Below, one piece after another: positions 6,195 through 13,666 of a stretch of DNA of 13,666 nt. Source of the DNA: Nitrospirota bacterium (GTDB taxonomy: Bacteria; Nitrospirota; Thermodesulfovibrionia; Thermodesulfovibrionales; Magnetobacteriaceae); NCBI GenBank assembly GCA_015233265.1, contig JADFXZ010000054.1, positions 1 to 13,666 of the forward strand, in the 5' to 3' direction. Position numbers and translations under genes: made by a program. Under the pieces are notes generated by a model. That model saw only the letters and a program-made list of their open reading frames with translations. It had not been told where the DNA came from and did no database searches. Each line of letters opens with the position of its first letter. Position 1 is the first letter of the stretch.

Positions 6195-7856
6195 ATGTCT
6201 GATAAATTGATGATAATCCCCCTAGGTGGGGTCGAGGAAATCGGTGCGAATATGACCGTGTTCGAGACTCAAAACGACATGATCATAGTCGATACCGGCC
6301 TGATGTTCCCGGATGATGATCTGCTTGGAGTAGATTTCGTTATCCCGGACTACGGCTATGTCATAGAGAGAAAGAAGAAACTCAGGGGAATCATAATAAC
6401 CCACGGTCACGAAGACCACACAGGGGCCTTGCCATTTCTCCTTCGTGACCTCGGCAGCGCCGTCCCCGTCTACGGCACCACGCTTACTCTTGGCCTGATT
6501 AAAGATAAAATAAAAGAACATAATGTCAAGAATATAAACTTCGTCAGGATAAAACCAAAAGACAAGGTTACGCTTGGCGATTTCGTAGTGGAATTCATCA
6601 GGGTAACGCACAGCATCGCAGACGGCGTTGGGCTTGCCATTGCCACCCCGGCCGGAGTAGTGATTCACACGGGGGATTTTAAGTTTGACTCCTCACCCGT
6701 CGATAACGAGCTTCTGGATTTTGGCACATTCTCGGAGTATGGGCAAAGGGGTGTCCTTGCCATGCTCTCAGACAGCACAAACTCGGAAAAGCCCGGCTTT
6801 ACACCGTCTGAAAAGATTGTAAAACGCGCCTTCCATGACATATTCTCTAAGGCCGGCGGCAGGATTATCATAGCCACCTTTGCTTCAAACATACACAGGA
6901 TTCAGCAGGCCATCGACGTAGCCGCCGAATTCGGCAAAAAGATCATCCTCTGCGGCAGGAGTATTATCTCTAACGCTAAAATAGCCTTAGACCTCGGCTA
7001 CCTGACAATGAACGGCAACTCGTGGCTCAAAGTCGAACAGATTAACTCCCTCGCCCCCGAAGAGACTGTGATTATCACAACCGGCAGCCAGGGCGAGCCT
7101 ATGAGTGTGCTTACACGCATAGCAATGAACGACCACAAACATATCACAGTCGCCCCCGCAGACACGGTGATTATCTCCGCACGCGCTATCCCGGGCAATG
7201 AGCGCGCCGTGGGCAGGATAATCAACCACCTATTCAGACGTGGGGCCAATGTCATCTACGACAAGCTCTCTGATGTGCACGTCTCAGGGCACGCCTCCCA
7301 GGAAGAGCTTAAACTGATGATAAATATTGTCAAACCCCGTTACTTTATACCCATTCACGGCGAATACAGGCATCTAGTCTATCACCGCAAGCTGGCCGAG
7401 GGGCTTGGCATCCCGCGCGAAAACATCTTTATTCTCGAAGACGGCTGTGTGCTTGAGCTGACACAAGACAGTGCCAATCGCACACAAAGCGTACCAGCTG
7501 GGCGCGTATCCATAGAAGGAAAGGGTTTTGGCGACATAGGTGACATGGTCTTAAAGGACAGGAGACGGCTGGCTCAGGACGGTTTTGTCATCGTTGTACT
7601 GACGGTCAACAAGGCCACAGGACGTGTTGAGGAAGGCCCTGAGTTCATCACAAAGGGTTTTATATTTGAGCACAATACGGGCGACATGGCAAAGGAGGCG
7701 GCCAATATTATCTACTCCATTGCGGCAAATCCCGACGAGGGCGCCCTGGGTGATATGAACATCCTGCACGCGAAAATCCTGTCCGCCCTGAAAAAATACA
7801 TTAGAAATAAGACGGATAAGCGCCCTATGATAATGCCGGTCATTGTGCCGGTCTAA
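6195..7856 (+). CDS. rnj: Ribonuclease J
   Basis: A 553-residue metallo-beta-lactamase/beta-CASP nuclease (B. subtilis RNase J1 is 555). RNase J has 5'-3' exonuclease and endonuclease activity on 5'-monophosphate RNA and works in mRNA turnover and rRNA maturation. The zinc motif HGHEDH is at 70-75, with further ligands His 139 (RVTHS) and Asp 161 (HTGDFKFD). Beta-CASP motifs are seen at TTGSQGEPMS (295-304), HVSGHAS (362-368) and PIHGEYRHL (386-394). A C-terminal domain follows to about 553. All metal ligands are present. The start is supported by AGGGA six nt upstream. It sits 24 nt after argF and 29 nt before uppP. Presence of RNase J in a Gram-negative chromosome is common in several non-enterobacterial phyla and is not a sign of transfer. 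Confidence 0.94.
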   Translation: MSDKLMIIPLGGVEEIGANMTVFETQNDMIIVDTGLMFPDDDLLGVDFVIPDYGYVIERKKKLRGIIITHGHEDHTGALPFLLRDLGSAVPVYGTTLTLGLIKDKIKEHNVKNINFVRIKPKDKVTLGDFVVEFIRVTHSIADGVGLAIATPAGVVIHTGDFKFDSSPVDNELLDFGTFSEYGQRGVLAMLSDSTNSEKPGFTPSEKIVKRAFHDIFSKAGGRIIIATFASNIHRIQQAIDVAAEFGKKIILCGRSIISNAKIALDLGYLTMNGNSWLKVEQINSLAPEETVIITTGSQGEPMSVLTRIAMNDHKHITVAPADTVIISARAIPGNERAVGRIINHLFRRGANVIYDKLSDVHVSGHASQEELKLMINIVKPRYFIPIHGEYRHLVYHRKLAEGLGIPRENIFILEDGCVLELTQDSANRTQSVPAGRVSIEGKGFGDIGDMVLKDRRRLAQDGFVIVVLTVNKATGRVEEGPEFITKGFIFEHNTGDMAKEAANIIYSIAANPDEGALGDMNILHAKILSALKKYIRNKTDKRPMIMPVIVPV

Positions 7857-7885
7857 GGCGCAATGTTAATAGGAGATTAAGCGAT

Positions 7886-8668
7886 ATGGAAATCATTCAG
7901 TCGATTCTGATGGGAATAGTGCAGGGAATTACGGAGTTTCTGCCTGTAAGCAGCACGGCACACCTGATTCTTGTGCCGTGGTTTTTGGGTTGGGATGGTG
8001 TGATTAACTCGATGTCCTTTGATATTGCCCTGCATGTGGGTACGCTGTTTGCCCTTTTGGTAGTGTTTTTCAAGGACTGGTTAGATATTCTTCTGAGAAA
8101 ACACAAACTTCTCATGCTGCTCGTAATAGCCACAATACCGGGGGCGGTTGTGGGGAAACTCCTCGATAAGTATGTCGATGAGCATCTGCGAAGCCCGTGG
8201 GTAATAGCGGGCTCCCTTGTGATTGTCGCCGTGGTAATGTATCTGGCCGAGAAGCGAAGCATCAAGGTCACCGGTGTTGACGCACTGTCAGTTACTGACG
8301 CGGTGATTATAGGGGTATCTCAGGCAATAGCCATAATACCCGGGGTATCGAGAAGCGGGATAACCATATCAAGCGGCCTGATTCTGGGAATGAAGCCAGA
8401 GGAGGCGGCGCGCTTTTCGTTTTTGATGTCCACGCCGATAGTGGCCGGGGCAGCAGTACTGCACGGCATTCACATCCTGCACGGCAAGGCCGAGGCGATA
8501 GACCCCAAGATATTCATTGCCGGGGTTGCGGCCTCTTTTGTGGCCGGGCTGCTTGCCATTACGTGGTTTCTAAAATTTTTGAAGAGATTTTCGTTAACAT
8601 TTTTTTGTTATTACCGTGTTGTCCTTGCTTTTGTCGTAGTATTGGGAATATGGCTGAAGAGTTCGTAA
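7886..8668 (+). CDS. uppP: Undecaprenyl-diphosphatase (BacA/UppP)
   Basis: A 260-residue polytopic inner-membrane phosphatase that turns undecaprenyl pyrophosphate into the monophosphate carrier lipid used for peptidoglycan and O-antigen synthesis. It is also linked to bacitracin resistance. The first signature QGITEFLPVSSTAH runs 13-26 and includes Glu 17; the second, PGVSRSG, is at 152-158 with Arg 156. Both lie in membrane-re-entrant stretches in the family. The length is ordinary. A strong AGGAGA lies nine nt before the ATG. The last 19 nt overlap the ftsK start, so the two are likely coupled. Confidence 0.94.
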   Translation: MEIIQSILMGIVQGITEFLPVSSTAHLILVPWFLGWDGVINSMSFDIALHVGTLFALLVVFFKDWLDILLRKHKLLMLLVIATIPGAVVGKLLDKYVDEHLRSPWVIAGSLVIVAVVMYLAEKRSIKVTGVDALSVTDAVIIGVSQAIAIIPGVSRSGITISSGLILGMKPEEAARFSFLMSTPIVAGAAVLHGIHILHGKAEAIDPKIFIAGVAASFVAGLLAITWFLKFLKRFSLTFFCYYRVVLAFVVVLGIWLKSS

Positions 8669-10803
8669 CTAATCGCAGAAATGAGATCCGCGGCGTCCTT
8701 GCAGCCCTATTTGCCGTATTTTGCGGCGTGAGCCTGTATACGTATGACAAATGGGACCCGTCTCCTTTTACATACACCAACCTTCAGGCGCGAAACTACG
8801 CAGGTGTAGTGGGGGCATATTTTTCTGACTCTGCCCTGTCGCTGATTGGGACATCGGCCTTTATTATACCCCTGATGGCGTTCATTTACGGGATAAGAAG
8901 GCTGCTTGGGGCAAGGAAAAGCGCTGAGAATGTCTTTGGGATGATGCTGTTTGTTACGTCTTTTTCGATGGTGCTGTCACTGTCCGCCTTTATATTCGAC
9001 ACGTCAATAATCAAGGGGGGGCTCGTTGGGGATGCCATTTCCAATATACTAAATCAGTTATTTTCACTTGTGGGGGCATTTTTGGTGAGCCTTGCCACCT
9101 TGTTTACATCGATAATGCTGATGCTGCCAATTAAATCGTCGTCGCTGGTTGTGACAAAGACGCCTCAGATTATCCCCGAGACACCAGAGCCAGCCCCGGC
9201 TCGCGGCAAAGTAAAACCGGCAACTCTAAAGGAGCCAGCTCCAGCCCCAGCAATAGAGCAGGAGGAGCAGCCTGACGACCAACAGCAAGAGCTTAAAATA
9301 ATCACTCACACGCCCGAAGAGTTCCACCACGAAGAGAGGCAGCCAGAAATGCAGCGGCCTGAAGTCCAACGAAACGAGACCAGACAGCCCTCTACCGAGC
9401 CAAGGGACAGTGTCTATACGCTGCCCGGCACAGAACTCTTGAGTGCCGCTCAGGTACAAAACAAGGAGACCTCGAAGGAGGAGTTGCAGCGGGCAGCCAC
9501 AATCCTGCGGGAGAAACTCTCGGATTTCGGAGTCGAGGGGAAAATCTCTCAGGCTCACCCCGGCCCTGTAATCACCATGTATGAGTTTGAGCCTGCCCCC
9601 GGCGTAAAAATCAGCAAGGTCGTAGCCCTCTCAGACGACCTAGGGCGCGCCATGGGAGGCATAAAGGTCAGAGTCTCGCTCATCCCTGGCAAGACCCCCA
9701 TAGGGATAGAAGTCCCCAACGAGCACAGAAACATCGTAAGTCTAAAAGAAATCATAGCCTCAGACAAGTTTACAAAGAAAGGCTCACTGCTTACGCTATC
9801 CCTCGGTAAGGACATCTACGGCAACCCCATAGTTGAGGACCTTGCGCGTATGCCCCATCTTTTGGTTGCTGGCACTACTGGGTCAGGCAAAAGCGTTGCC
9901 GTAAACTCGATGGTTATGAGTATATTATATAAGGCCAAACCCTCGCAGGTGAAAATGCTGATGATAGACCCAAAACTACTTGAGCTGTCTATTTATGAGG
10001 GCATACCTCATCTGGTGTCAAACGTGATAACCAGTCCGAAAGATGCCTCAGACGCCTTAAAAAAGATGCTCATCGAGATGGAGCGCCGCTACAGGCTGAT
10101 AGCCGAACAGGGGGCAAGAAACATCGATATGTTCAACGCCTCAGTCTCCGAAGAAGAAAGACTGCCCTATATAGTGATAATCATTGACGAGCTGGCGGAC
10201 TTAATGTTCACGGCGGCCAAAAACGTCGAAGACTCAATCGTGCGCCTTGCCCAGATGGCAAGGGCAGCTGGAATGCACCTGATAGTGGCCACGCAGCGCC
10301 CCTCGGTAGACGTCATAACGGGTATAATAAAGGCGAACTTCCCGTCTCGAATAGCCTTCATGGTGTCATCCAAGGTGGACTCTAGGACGATTCTCGATAC
10401 ACACGGGGCGGAGAAATTACTGGGTCGCGGCGACATGCTGGTACTAAGCCCGGGGGCAAAGATTCAAAGAGTCCACGGCGCCTTTGTAACTGAAGAGGAG
10501 ATAAAGGCGGTGGTTGACTATGCGAAGTCCCAGGGGCAGCCTGACCATTCGTTTTTTGATTCGTTGGTTGTGGAGGAGGCAGGTTCTGGCTCAGACGATG
10601 GAGCTGCCGCGGATAAGGACGAGATATACAACGAGGTAATAAAATATGCCCGCGATATAGGTGAAATATCTATATCATCGATACAGCGGCGTTTTAAGAT
10701 AGGCTACAACCGCGCGGCAAGGATTGTGGAAATAATGGAGGCCGACGGCCTCGTCGGCCCGTCAAAAGGGGCTGGCAAACCACGCAATTTTGTCGCGGAC
10801 TAA
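8650..10803 (+). CDS. ftsK: DNA translocase FtsK
   Basis: A 717-residue FtsK/SpoIIIE motor that pumps chromosomal DNA through the closing septum and helps resolve dimers. The N-terminal membrane part has four helices (about 14-30, 64-82, 95-116 and 135-160). A Pro/Glu/Gln-rich linker follows (about 170-255). The alpha domain covers about 275-370 and the RecA-like beta domain 380-640. Walker A is GTTGSGKS (408-415), Walker B is IVIIIDE (508-514), and ATQRPSVDVITG is at 547-558. The C-terminal winged-helix gamma domain that reads KOPS sites is at about 655-715. The linker is short compared with the E. coli protein. The ATG at 8650 begins MAEEFVTNRR. The reading frame is open from 8563, but that extension lies over uppP and is not family-like. 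The ribosome site is weak, fitting coupling to uppP through the 19-nt overlap. Confidence 0.93.
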   Translation: MAEEFVTNRRNEIRGVLAALFAVFCGVSLYTYDKWDPSPFTYTNLQARNYAGVVGAYFSDSALSLIGTSAFIIPLMAFIYGIRRLLGARKSAENVFGMMLFVTSFSMVLSLSAFIFDTSIIKGGLVGDAISNILNQLFSLVGAFLVSLATLFTSIMLMLPIKSSSLVVTKTPQIIPETPEPAPARGKVKPATLKEPAPAPAIEQEEQPDDQQQELKIITHTPEEFHHEERQPEMQRPEVQRNETRQPSTEPRDSVYTLPGTELLSAAQVQNKETSKEELQRAATILREKLSDFGVEGKISQAHPGPVITMYEFEPAPGVKISKVVALSDDLGRAMGGIKVRVSLIPGKTPIGIEVPNEHRNIVSLKEIIASDKFTKKGSLLTLSLGKDIYGNPIVEDLARMPHLLVAGTTGSGKSVAVNSMVMSILYKAKPSQVKMLMIDPKLLELSIYEGIPHLVSNVITSPKDASDALKKMLIEMERRYRLIAEQGARNIDMFNASVSEEERLPYIVIIIDELADLMFTAAKNVEDSIVRLAQMARAAGMHLIVATQRPSVDVITGIIKANFPSRIAFMVSSKVDSRTILDTHGAEKLLGRGDMLVLSPGAKIQRVHGAFVTEEEIKAVVDYAKSQGQPDHSFFDSLVVEEAGSGSDDGAAADKDEIYNEVIKYARDIGEISISSIQRRFKIGYNRAARIVEIMEADGLVGPSKGAGKPRNFVAD

Positions 10804-10943
10804 TCAGGCTGATGTCTGATATATAATTTATTTTATACTATTCTTAACATTATTTCTAATGAAAATGTAACCGTGGATATGTTAGAGTTAAGTGCCGATA
10901 GTTGACATTAAGTGGACTCTGCTCTTGGGAGGAATAGAGTGCT
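10804..10943. other. Intergenic region between ftsK and the diguanylate cyclase gene, 140 bp
   Basis: An AT-rich gap that ends the operon and starts a separate gene. A weak dyad (ATCAG, 8 nt, CTGAT) lies directly after the ftsK stop, followed by an AT-rich but not T-only tract. I do not call it a terminator. GGGAGGA at 10927-10933 is a good ribosome binding site 10 nt before the ATG at 10944. No clear promoter can be placed. Confidence 0.5.
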
Positions 10944-13232
10944 ATGAAGGTACGGACAAGGCTGACATATAGCCACGGGATTATTATAGCTACCTTGATC
11001 GCCGTCTGCGTTATCAGCATAGTGATGTGCCGCACTTTCCGCGACATGATTAATGAGATTGTCAGCGAAAGATATGTTAAAACGATATATATAGATAATA
11101 TACAAGCCGCAGTAACAGGAATCGATTTATCAATACATAGATTACTAATCGCTAATGGCAAAAAAACTGATGATACCGAAAATATTGAAACAGGCAAAAG
11201 AACCATCGTAGAAAACATCAGCAAACTAGAGCTTCTTATCAAACGACAACGCGGCAAGCAGCTTCTGAAGAGCATCACGGATCTCAAAGAAACTTATTTC
11301 TCATTCATACGGGAACAAACGGACGCCATTGCCAATCAGTCACAATCAATAGAGTCAATACTGCAGCGGCAGTCAAAGAATTCTGCAATGTTTGCTCAGG
11401 CGGTTATTGCTCTCACCGACTATCAGACACAATTAATGAAAGAAAGCGAGGCGGAGTCACGCATAGAGTATAATCGGTACACAGTTATGGCGATGTCCGT
11501 GACAGCGGGGCTGTTGATTATCAGCTTTTTAATTGGCATCAAGGTTGTGCGTTCTATTGGCATCGAATTAGGGGCTGAACCAAAGGAGATTTCAACGATA
11601 TTAATGAATATGGCGGAAGATAACCTGCACTACGACTATGAACTGCTCAGAGGCAAAGACCAAAAAGGGATTCTTAAGTATGCAAGCCTGTTACTTGATA
11701 AACTCAAGGAAAGAGACTACATTGTGAAATCTGAGTTAGCGATGACGGAAGAGTTAGCGGCAAATAATTTTCTGCTCAAACGCAGGGAAACTTTGCAGGA
11801 TACGATTAAAAGCGTTCTTGAAATATCCTTGGAACAGATTCCTCTTAAGAGCAAACTGGAGAGAGTCCTGGATATTATCGTCTCTATTCCGGATATAAGC
11901 ATTGAAAATAAGGGATGTATACATCTAAGAGTGGACAACGCGGATGCGTTAATGATGGCTGCACAGAGAAATCTGCACGAGTCCTTAGTGACTCAATGTG
12001 CTCATTTAAAATTTGGGCAATGTCTGTGCGGGCTGGCCGCCAGCACTGGTAAAGTAGTGTTTTCCAATAAGATAGACGACCTGCATACTGTAAGATTTGA
12101 AGGAATGCACGAGCATGGGCACTACTGCCTGCCCATTAAGACCGGCCACTCACTATTGGGCGTCTTATGCCTCTACGTCAAGCCTAATCGCGAAAAAAAC
12201 AGAGAAGAGGAAAATACCTTTATATCTATAACTAACGCAATAGCGGCCATTATCGAGCATGGTAAAGCCGAGGAGGCTATCAATCGAATCAATAAATTTA
12301 CCCGCACAGTGATTAACAGCATAAATGACTCGATTATAGTGTTAGACGTGTCTGATTTCACTATTGTCAGCACAAATAACGCCTTCCTGAAAAACTACAG
12401 GGTGCTGGACAATGAGGTAATCGGCAGGCATTGTTATGAGATTACGCATAAGGTTTCCCAGCCGTGCAATCAGCAGGAATACTCGTGTCCCGTGATGAAC
12501 ATGCTGCGCACCGGCGAGTATTCGTTGAGTGAACACCTGCACTTCGACGACGAAGGCAAAGAGGTCTATGTCTCATGTTCGGCATCGCCGATAAGGGATG
12601 ATTCAGGCAAGATTGTGCAGTGCGTTTATGTGCTGAGAAATATATCCCAGAGAAAATTCTATGAAAAGCAGCTCCAGCAACTGGCGCACTATGACACGGT
12701 AACATCTCTGCCTAACAGAATGCTGCTGTTGGACAGACTAAGCGTTGCGATTGAATTTTCCATACGAGAAAGCAATATGATGGCGATACTCTTTATCGAT
12801 TTAGATAAATTCAAGTCAGTAAACGATACCTACGGGCATGAAACCGGAGATCAACTGCTGCGTGAGGTCTCAAAAAGACTGCTTGCCGCTGTGCGAGATA
12901 CTGATACGGTCTCCCGAATCGGCGGCGATGAGTTCATTGTGCTGTTGTCGAAAATAAGTGGAAAGGATAACGCGGCGATGCTTGCCGGTAAGATTATACA
13001 AACACTGAATAATCCATTTTTTGTAAACGGGCATCAATGCAACATTGGCGGGAGTATTGGCATTGAGGTATATCCATTAACCGATGACAATCATGAGACA
13101 GGCAGCGTCAGCGATGTGCTCATTAAAAGGGCTGATATGGCAATGTATAAGGCAAAAGAACTTGGCAAAAACAGATATGAATTTTACACCCGTGATCTCA
13201 GCGCAGACATTGTTAACCCCATGTTTAAATAG
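10944..13232 (+). CDS. Membrane-bound GAF-PAS-GGDEF diguanylate cyclase
   Basis: A 762-residue sensor protein. Membrane helix 1 is at about 12-29 and helix 2 at about 179-200, bracketing a mainly helical periplasmic region of about 150 residues (four-helix-bundle type). After helix 2 come a short HAMP-like/coiled segment (about 200-285), a GAF domain (about 290-440), a PAS domain (about 448-570) and a GGDEF domain (about 580-750). The active site GGDEF is at 660-664 with metal ligand Asp 619 in FIDLDKFKSVND. The product-inhibition site RxxD (RDTD, 651-654) is exactly five residues before GGDEF, so feedback by c-di-GMP is expected. No EAL or HD-GYP domain follows. The GAF domain carries a GQCLCG cluster and HGHYC (391-395). 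The PAS has Cys-rich CYEITH...PC...CP (497-516). The ligand is unknown. It is likely transcribed alone. Confidence 0.9.
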   Translation: MKVRTRLTYSHGIIIATLIAVCVISIVMCRTFRDMINEIVSERYVKTIYIDNIQAAVTGIDLSIHRLLIANGKKTDDTENIETGKRTIVENISKLELLIKRQRGKQLLKSITDLKETYFSFIREQTDAIANQSQSIESILQRQSKNSAMFAQAVIALTDYQTQLMKESEAESRIEYNRYTVMAMSVTAGLLIISFLIGIKVVRSIGIELGAEPKEISTILMNMAEDNLHYDYELLRGKDQKGILKYASLLLDKLKERDYIVKSELAMTEELAANNFLLKRRETLQDTIKSVLEISLEQIPLKSKLERVLDIIVSIPDISIENKGCIHLRVDNADALMMAAQRNLHESLVTQCAHLKFGQCLCGLAASTGKVVFSNKIDDLHTVRFEGMHEHGHYCLPIKTGHSLLGVLCLYVKPNREKNREEENTFISITNAIAAIIEHGKAEEAINRINKFTRTVINSINDSIIVLDVSDFTIVSTNNAFLKNYRVLDNEVIGRHCYEITHKVSQPCNQQEYSCPVMNMLRTGEYSLSEHLHFDDEGKEVYVSCSASPIRDDSGKIVQCVYVLRNISQRKFYEKQLQQLAHYDTVTSLPNRMLLLDRLSVAIEFSIRESNMMAILFIDLDKFKSVNDTYGHETGDQLLREVSKRLLAAVRDTDTVSRIGGDEFIVLLSKISGKDNAAMLAGKIIQTLNNPFFVNGHQCNIGGSIGIEVYPLTDDNHETGSVSDVLIKRADMAMYKAKELGKNRYEFYTRDLSADIVNPMFK

Positions 13233-13282
13233 TGTAGTCTCAGGACTGATACATTATGCCTTTGCTTTCCACATAATCCTCA

Positions 13283-13357
13283 TCAATCGAAGAAGAAATC
13301 ATTGAGCCGTTCATCAAGCTTATTTCCTATAATATCTTCCAGTTGTTCAAAGGTCAT
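13283..13357 (-). CDS. Micro-ORF of 24 residues, possible remnant or small protein
   Basis: On the minus strand AAGGAT is followed directly by an ATG at 13357. The frame reads MTFEQLEDIIG... and ends ...FFFD at a TGA (13283-13285). The sequence is amphipathic and acidic, as in the first helix of some short antitoxin-like proteins. No upstream in-frame start exists, because a TGA precedes it. The ribosome site is too close to the ATG to be ideal. It may be a real peptide, the truncated start of a lost gene, or chance. I do not recognise a family. Confidence 0.22.
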   Translation of the reverse strand: MTFEQLEDIIGNKLDERLNDFFFD

Positions 13358-13462
13358 ATCCTTAAAGCAGCATACTCACCTCAGGGTGACACTTGCTCAG
13401 TTACAAAGATTTTAATATAGCAAATAGTGAGATGGACAGGACAAACACACTATGTATTTTTG

Positions 13463-13495
13463 TCTGTCATTCCTGCGGAAGCAACAATCCAGTGT
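13463..13495 (-). repeat. REP-like palindromic repeat, copy 1
   Basis: The minus strand reads ACTGGATTGTTGCTTCC followed by GCAGGAATGACA. This resembles the widespread CTGGATTCCTGC...GCAGGAATGACA class of intergenic palindromes. The core 13477-13493 is the inverted partner of 13596-13612, matching at 15 of 17 positions. Confidence 0.55.
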
Positions 13496-13593
13496 TTTTA
13501 ATAATTAGAAATGACAGCATCCTTGTGCCCCTGTAAGGACGACAAGAGAGAATAAAAGTCTGAAAAAAACGCTTTGACCACATTTTTACATAA

Positions 13594-13625
13594 GAACTGG
13601 ATTCCTGCTTCCCAGACTGTGTCAC
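13594..13625 (+). repeat. REP-like palindromic repeat, copy 2
   Basis: The plus strand reads ACTGGATTCCTGCTTCC at 13596-13612, then a diverged second half ending TGTGTCA. It is inverted relative to the copy at 13463-13495. The pair spans about 136 bp between outer core ends. Confidence 0.55.
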
Positions 13626-13641
13626 AATAGAAAAGCAGCCA

Positions 13642-13666
13642 GCCCCCCCTTTTTTCTTGAGGGGGC
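13642..13666. repeat. C/G hairpin at the window edge
   Basis: GCCCCC at 13642-13647 is the reverse complement of GGGGGC at 13661-13666, with a 13-nt T-rich loop. It may be the tip of a longer inverted repeat or part of a terminator that continues outside the window. There is no following T run to judge by. Confidence 0.35.

Larger units (their letters stand above)
13233..13666. other. Downstream intergenic region, 434 bp, repeats and a micro-ORF only
   Basis: No normal-sized gene is seen on either strand. It holds the 24-codon micro-ORF at 13283-13357 (minus), two REP-like repeat copies in opposite orientation at about 13463-13495 and 13594-13625, and a C/G hairpin at the edge. The stretch 13358-13460 has nothing I can name. 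Confidence 0.65.

Noticed and set aside
6222..6668. Minus-strand open frame of 148 codons inside rnj
   Set aside because: It lies opposite the catalytic domain of RNase J, which has all its motifs, and shows no recognisable family of its own.
8563..8649. Longer N-terminal start for ftsK
   Set aside because: The extra residues lie wholly over the end of uppP, look unlike FtsK, and the protein from 8650 already has the family's start with its first membrane helix soon after.
10804..10835. Stem-loop after ftsK as a terminator
   Set aside because: The stem is only 5 bp and is followed by mixed A/T rather than a T run.
10902..10930. Perfect TTGACA before the diguanylate cyclase gene
   Set aside because: The -10 position 17 nt later reads TTGGGA and falls on the ribosome binding site, so a promoter there would not leave a sensible leader.

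Overview
The window is a compact stretch of Gram-negative bacterial chromosome with moderate GC content and short intergenic gaps. It has an AMIN-domain cell-wall amidase, two-domain UppP/FtsK envelope and division genes, RNase J, and a diguanylate cyclase whose GAF/PAS sensors are of a style common in Nitrospirota and Desulfobacterota. I infer one of those groups, most likely a Nitrospirota relative, but nothing here is a decisive taxonomic marker. There are no rRNA or tRNA genes, no CRISPR array and no complete IS element.

Left part (1-2687, minus strand). A gene block read right to left: a one-domain NifU-like Fe-S scaffold protein, an exported N-acetylmuramoyl-L-alanine amidase (TAATG-coupled to it), an EcfT/CbiQ-like membrane protein, and the start of an N-acyl-D-amino-acid deacylase-type amidohydrolase whose frame is broken by a stop just after its metal-binding HSH motif.

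Divergent intergenic region (2688-3089). It holds a likely promoter for the minus-strand block (perfect TATAAT), and a MITE-like element of about 150 bp with 16-bp perfect terminal inverted repeats and a 9-bp direct repeat at its flanks. The right end of that element supplies a possible -35 box for the plus-strand operon.

Middle part (3090-10803, plus strand). Six tightly packed genes that look like one transcription unit: a deoxyhypusine-synthase-like protein without the catalytic lysine motif, argD, argF, rnj (RNase J), uppP and ftsK. Three of the five junctions overlap (11, 4 and 19 nt) and the other two gaps are under 30 nt. The unit joins arginine synthesis to RNA processing, cell-wall lipid carrier recycling and chromosome segregation.

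Right part (10804-13666). After 140 bp comes a single large membrane sensor with GAF, PAS and GGDEF domains, a probable c-di-GMP synthase with an intact product-inhibition site. The last 434 bp carry no convincing normal gene. They hold a 24-codon minus-strand micro-ORF with a good ribosome binding site, two inverted copies of a REP-like repeat, and a C/G-rich hairpin at the very edge.
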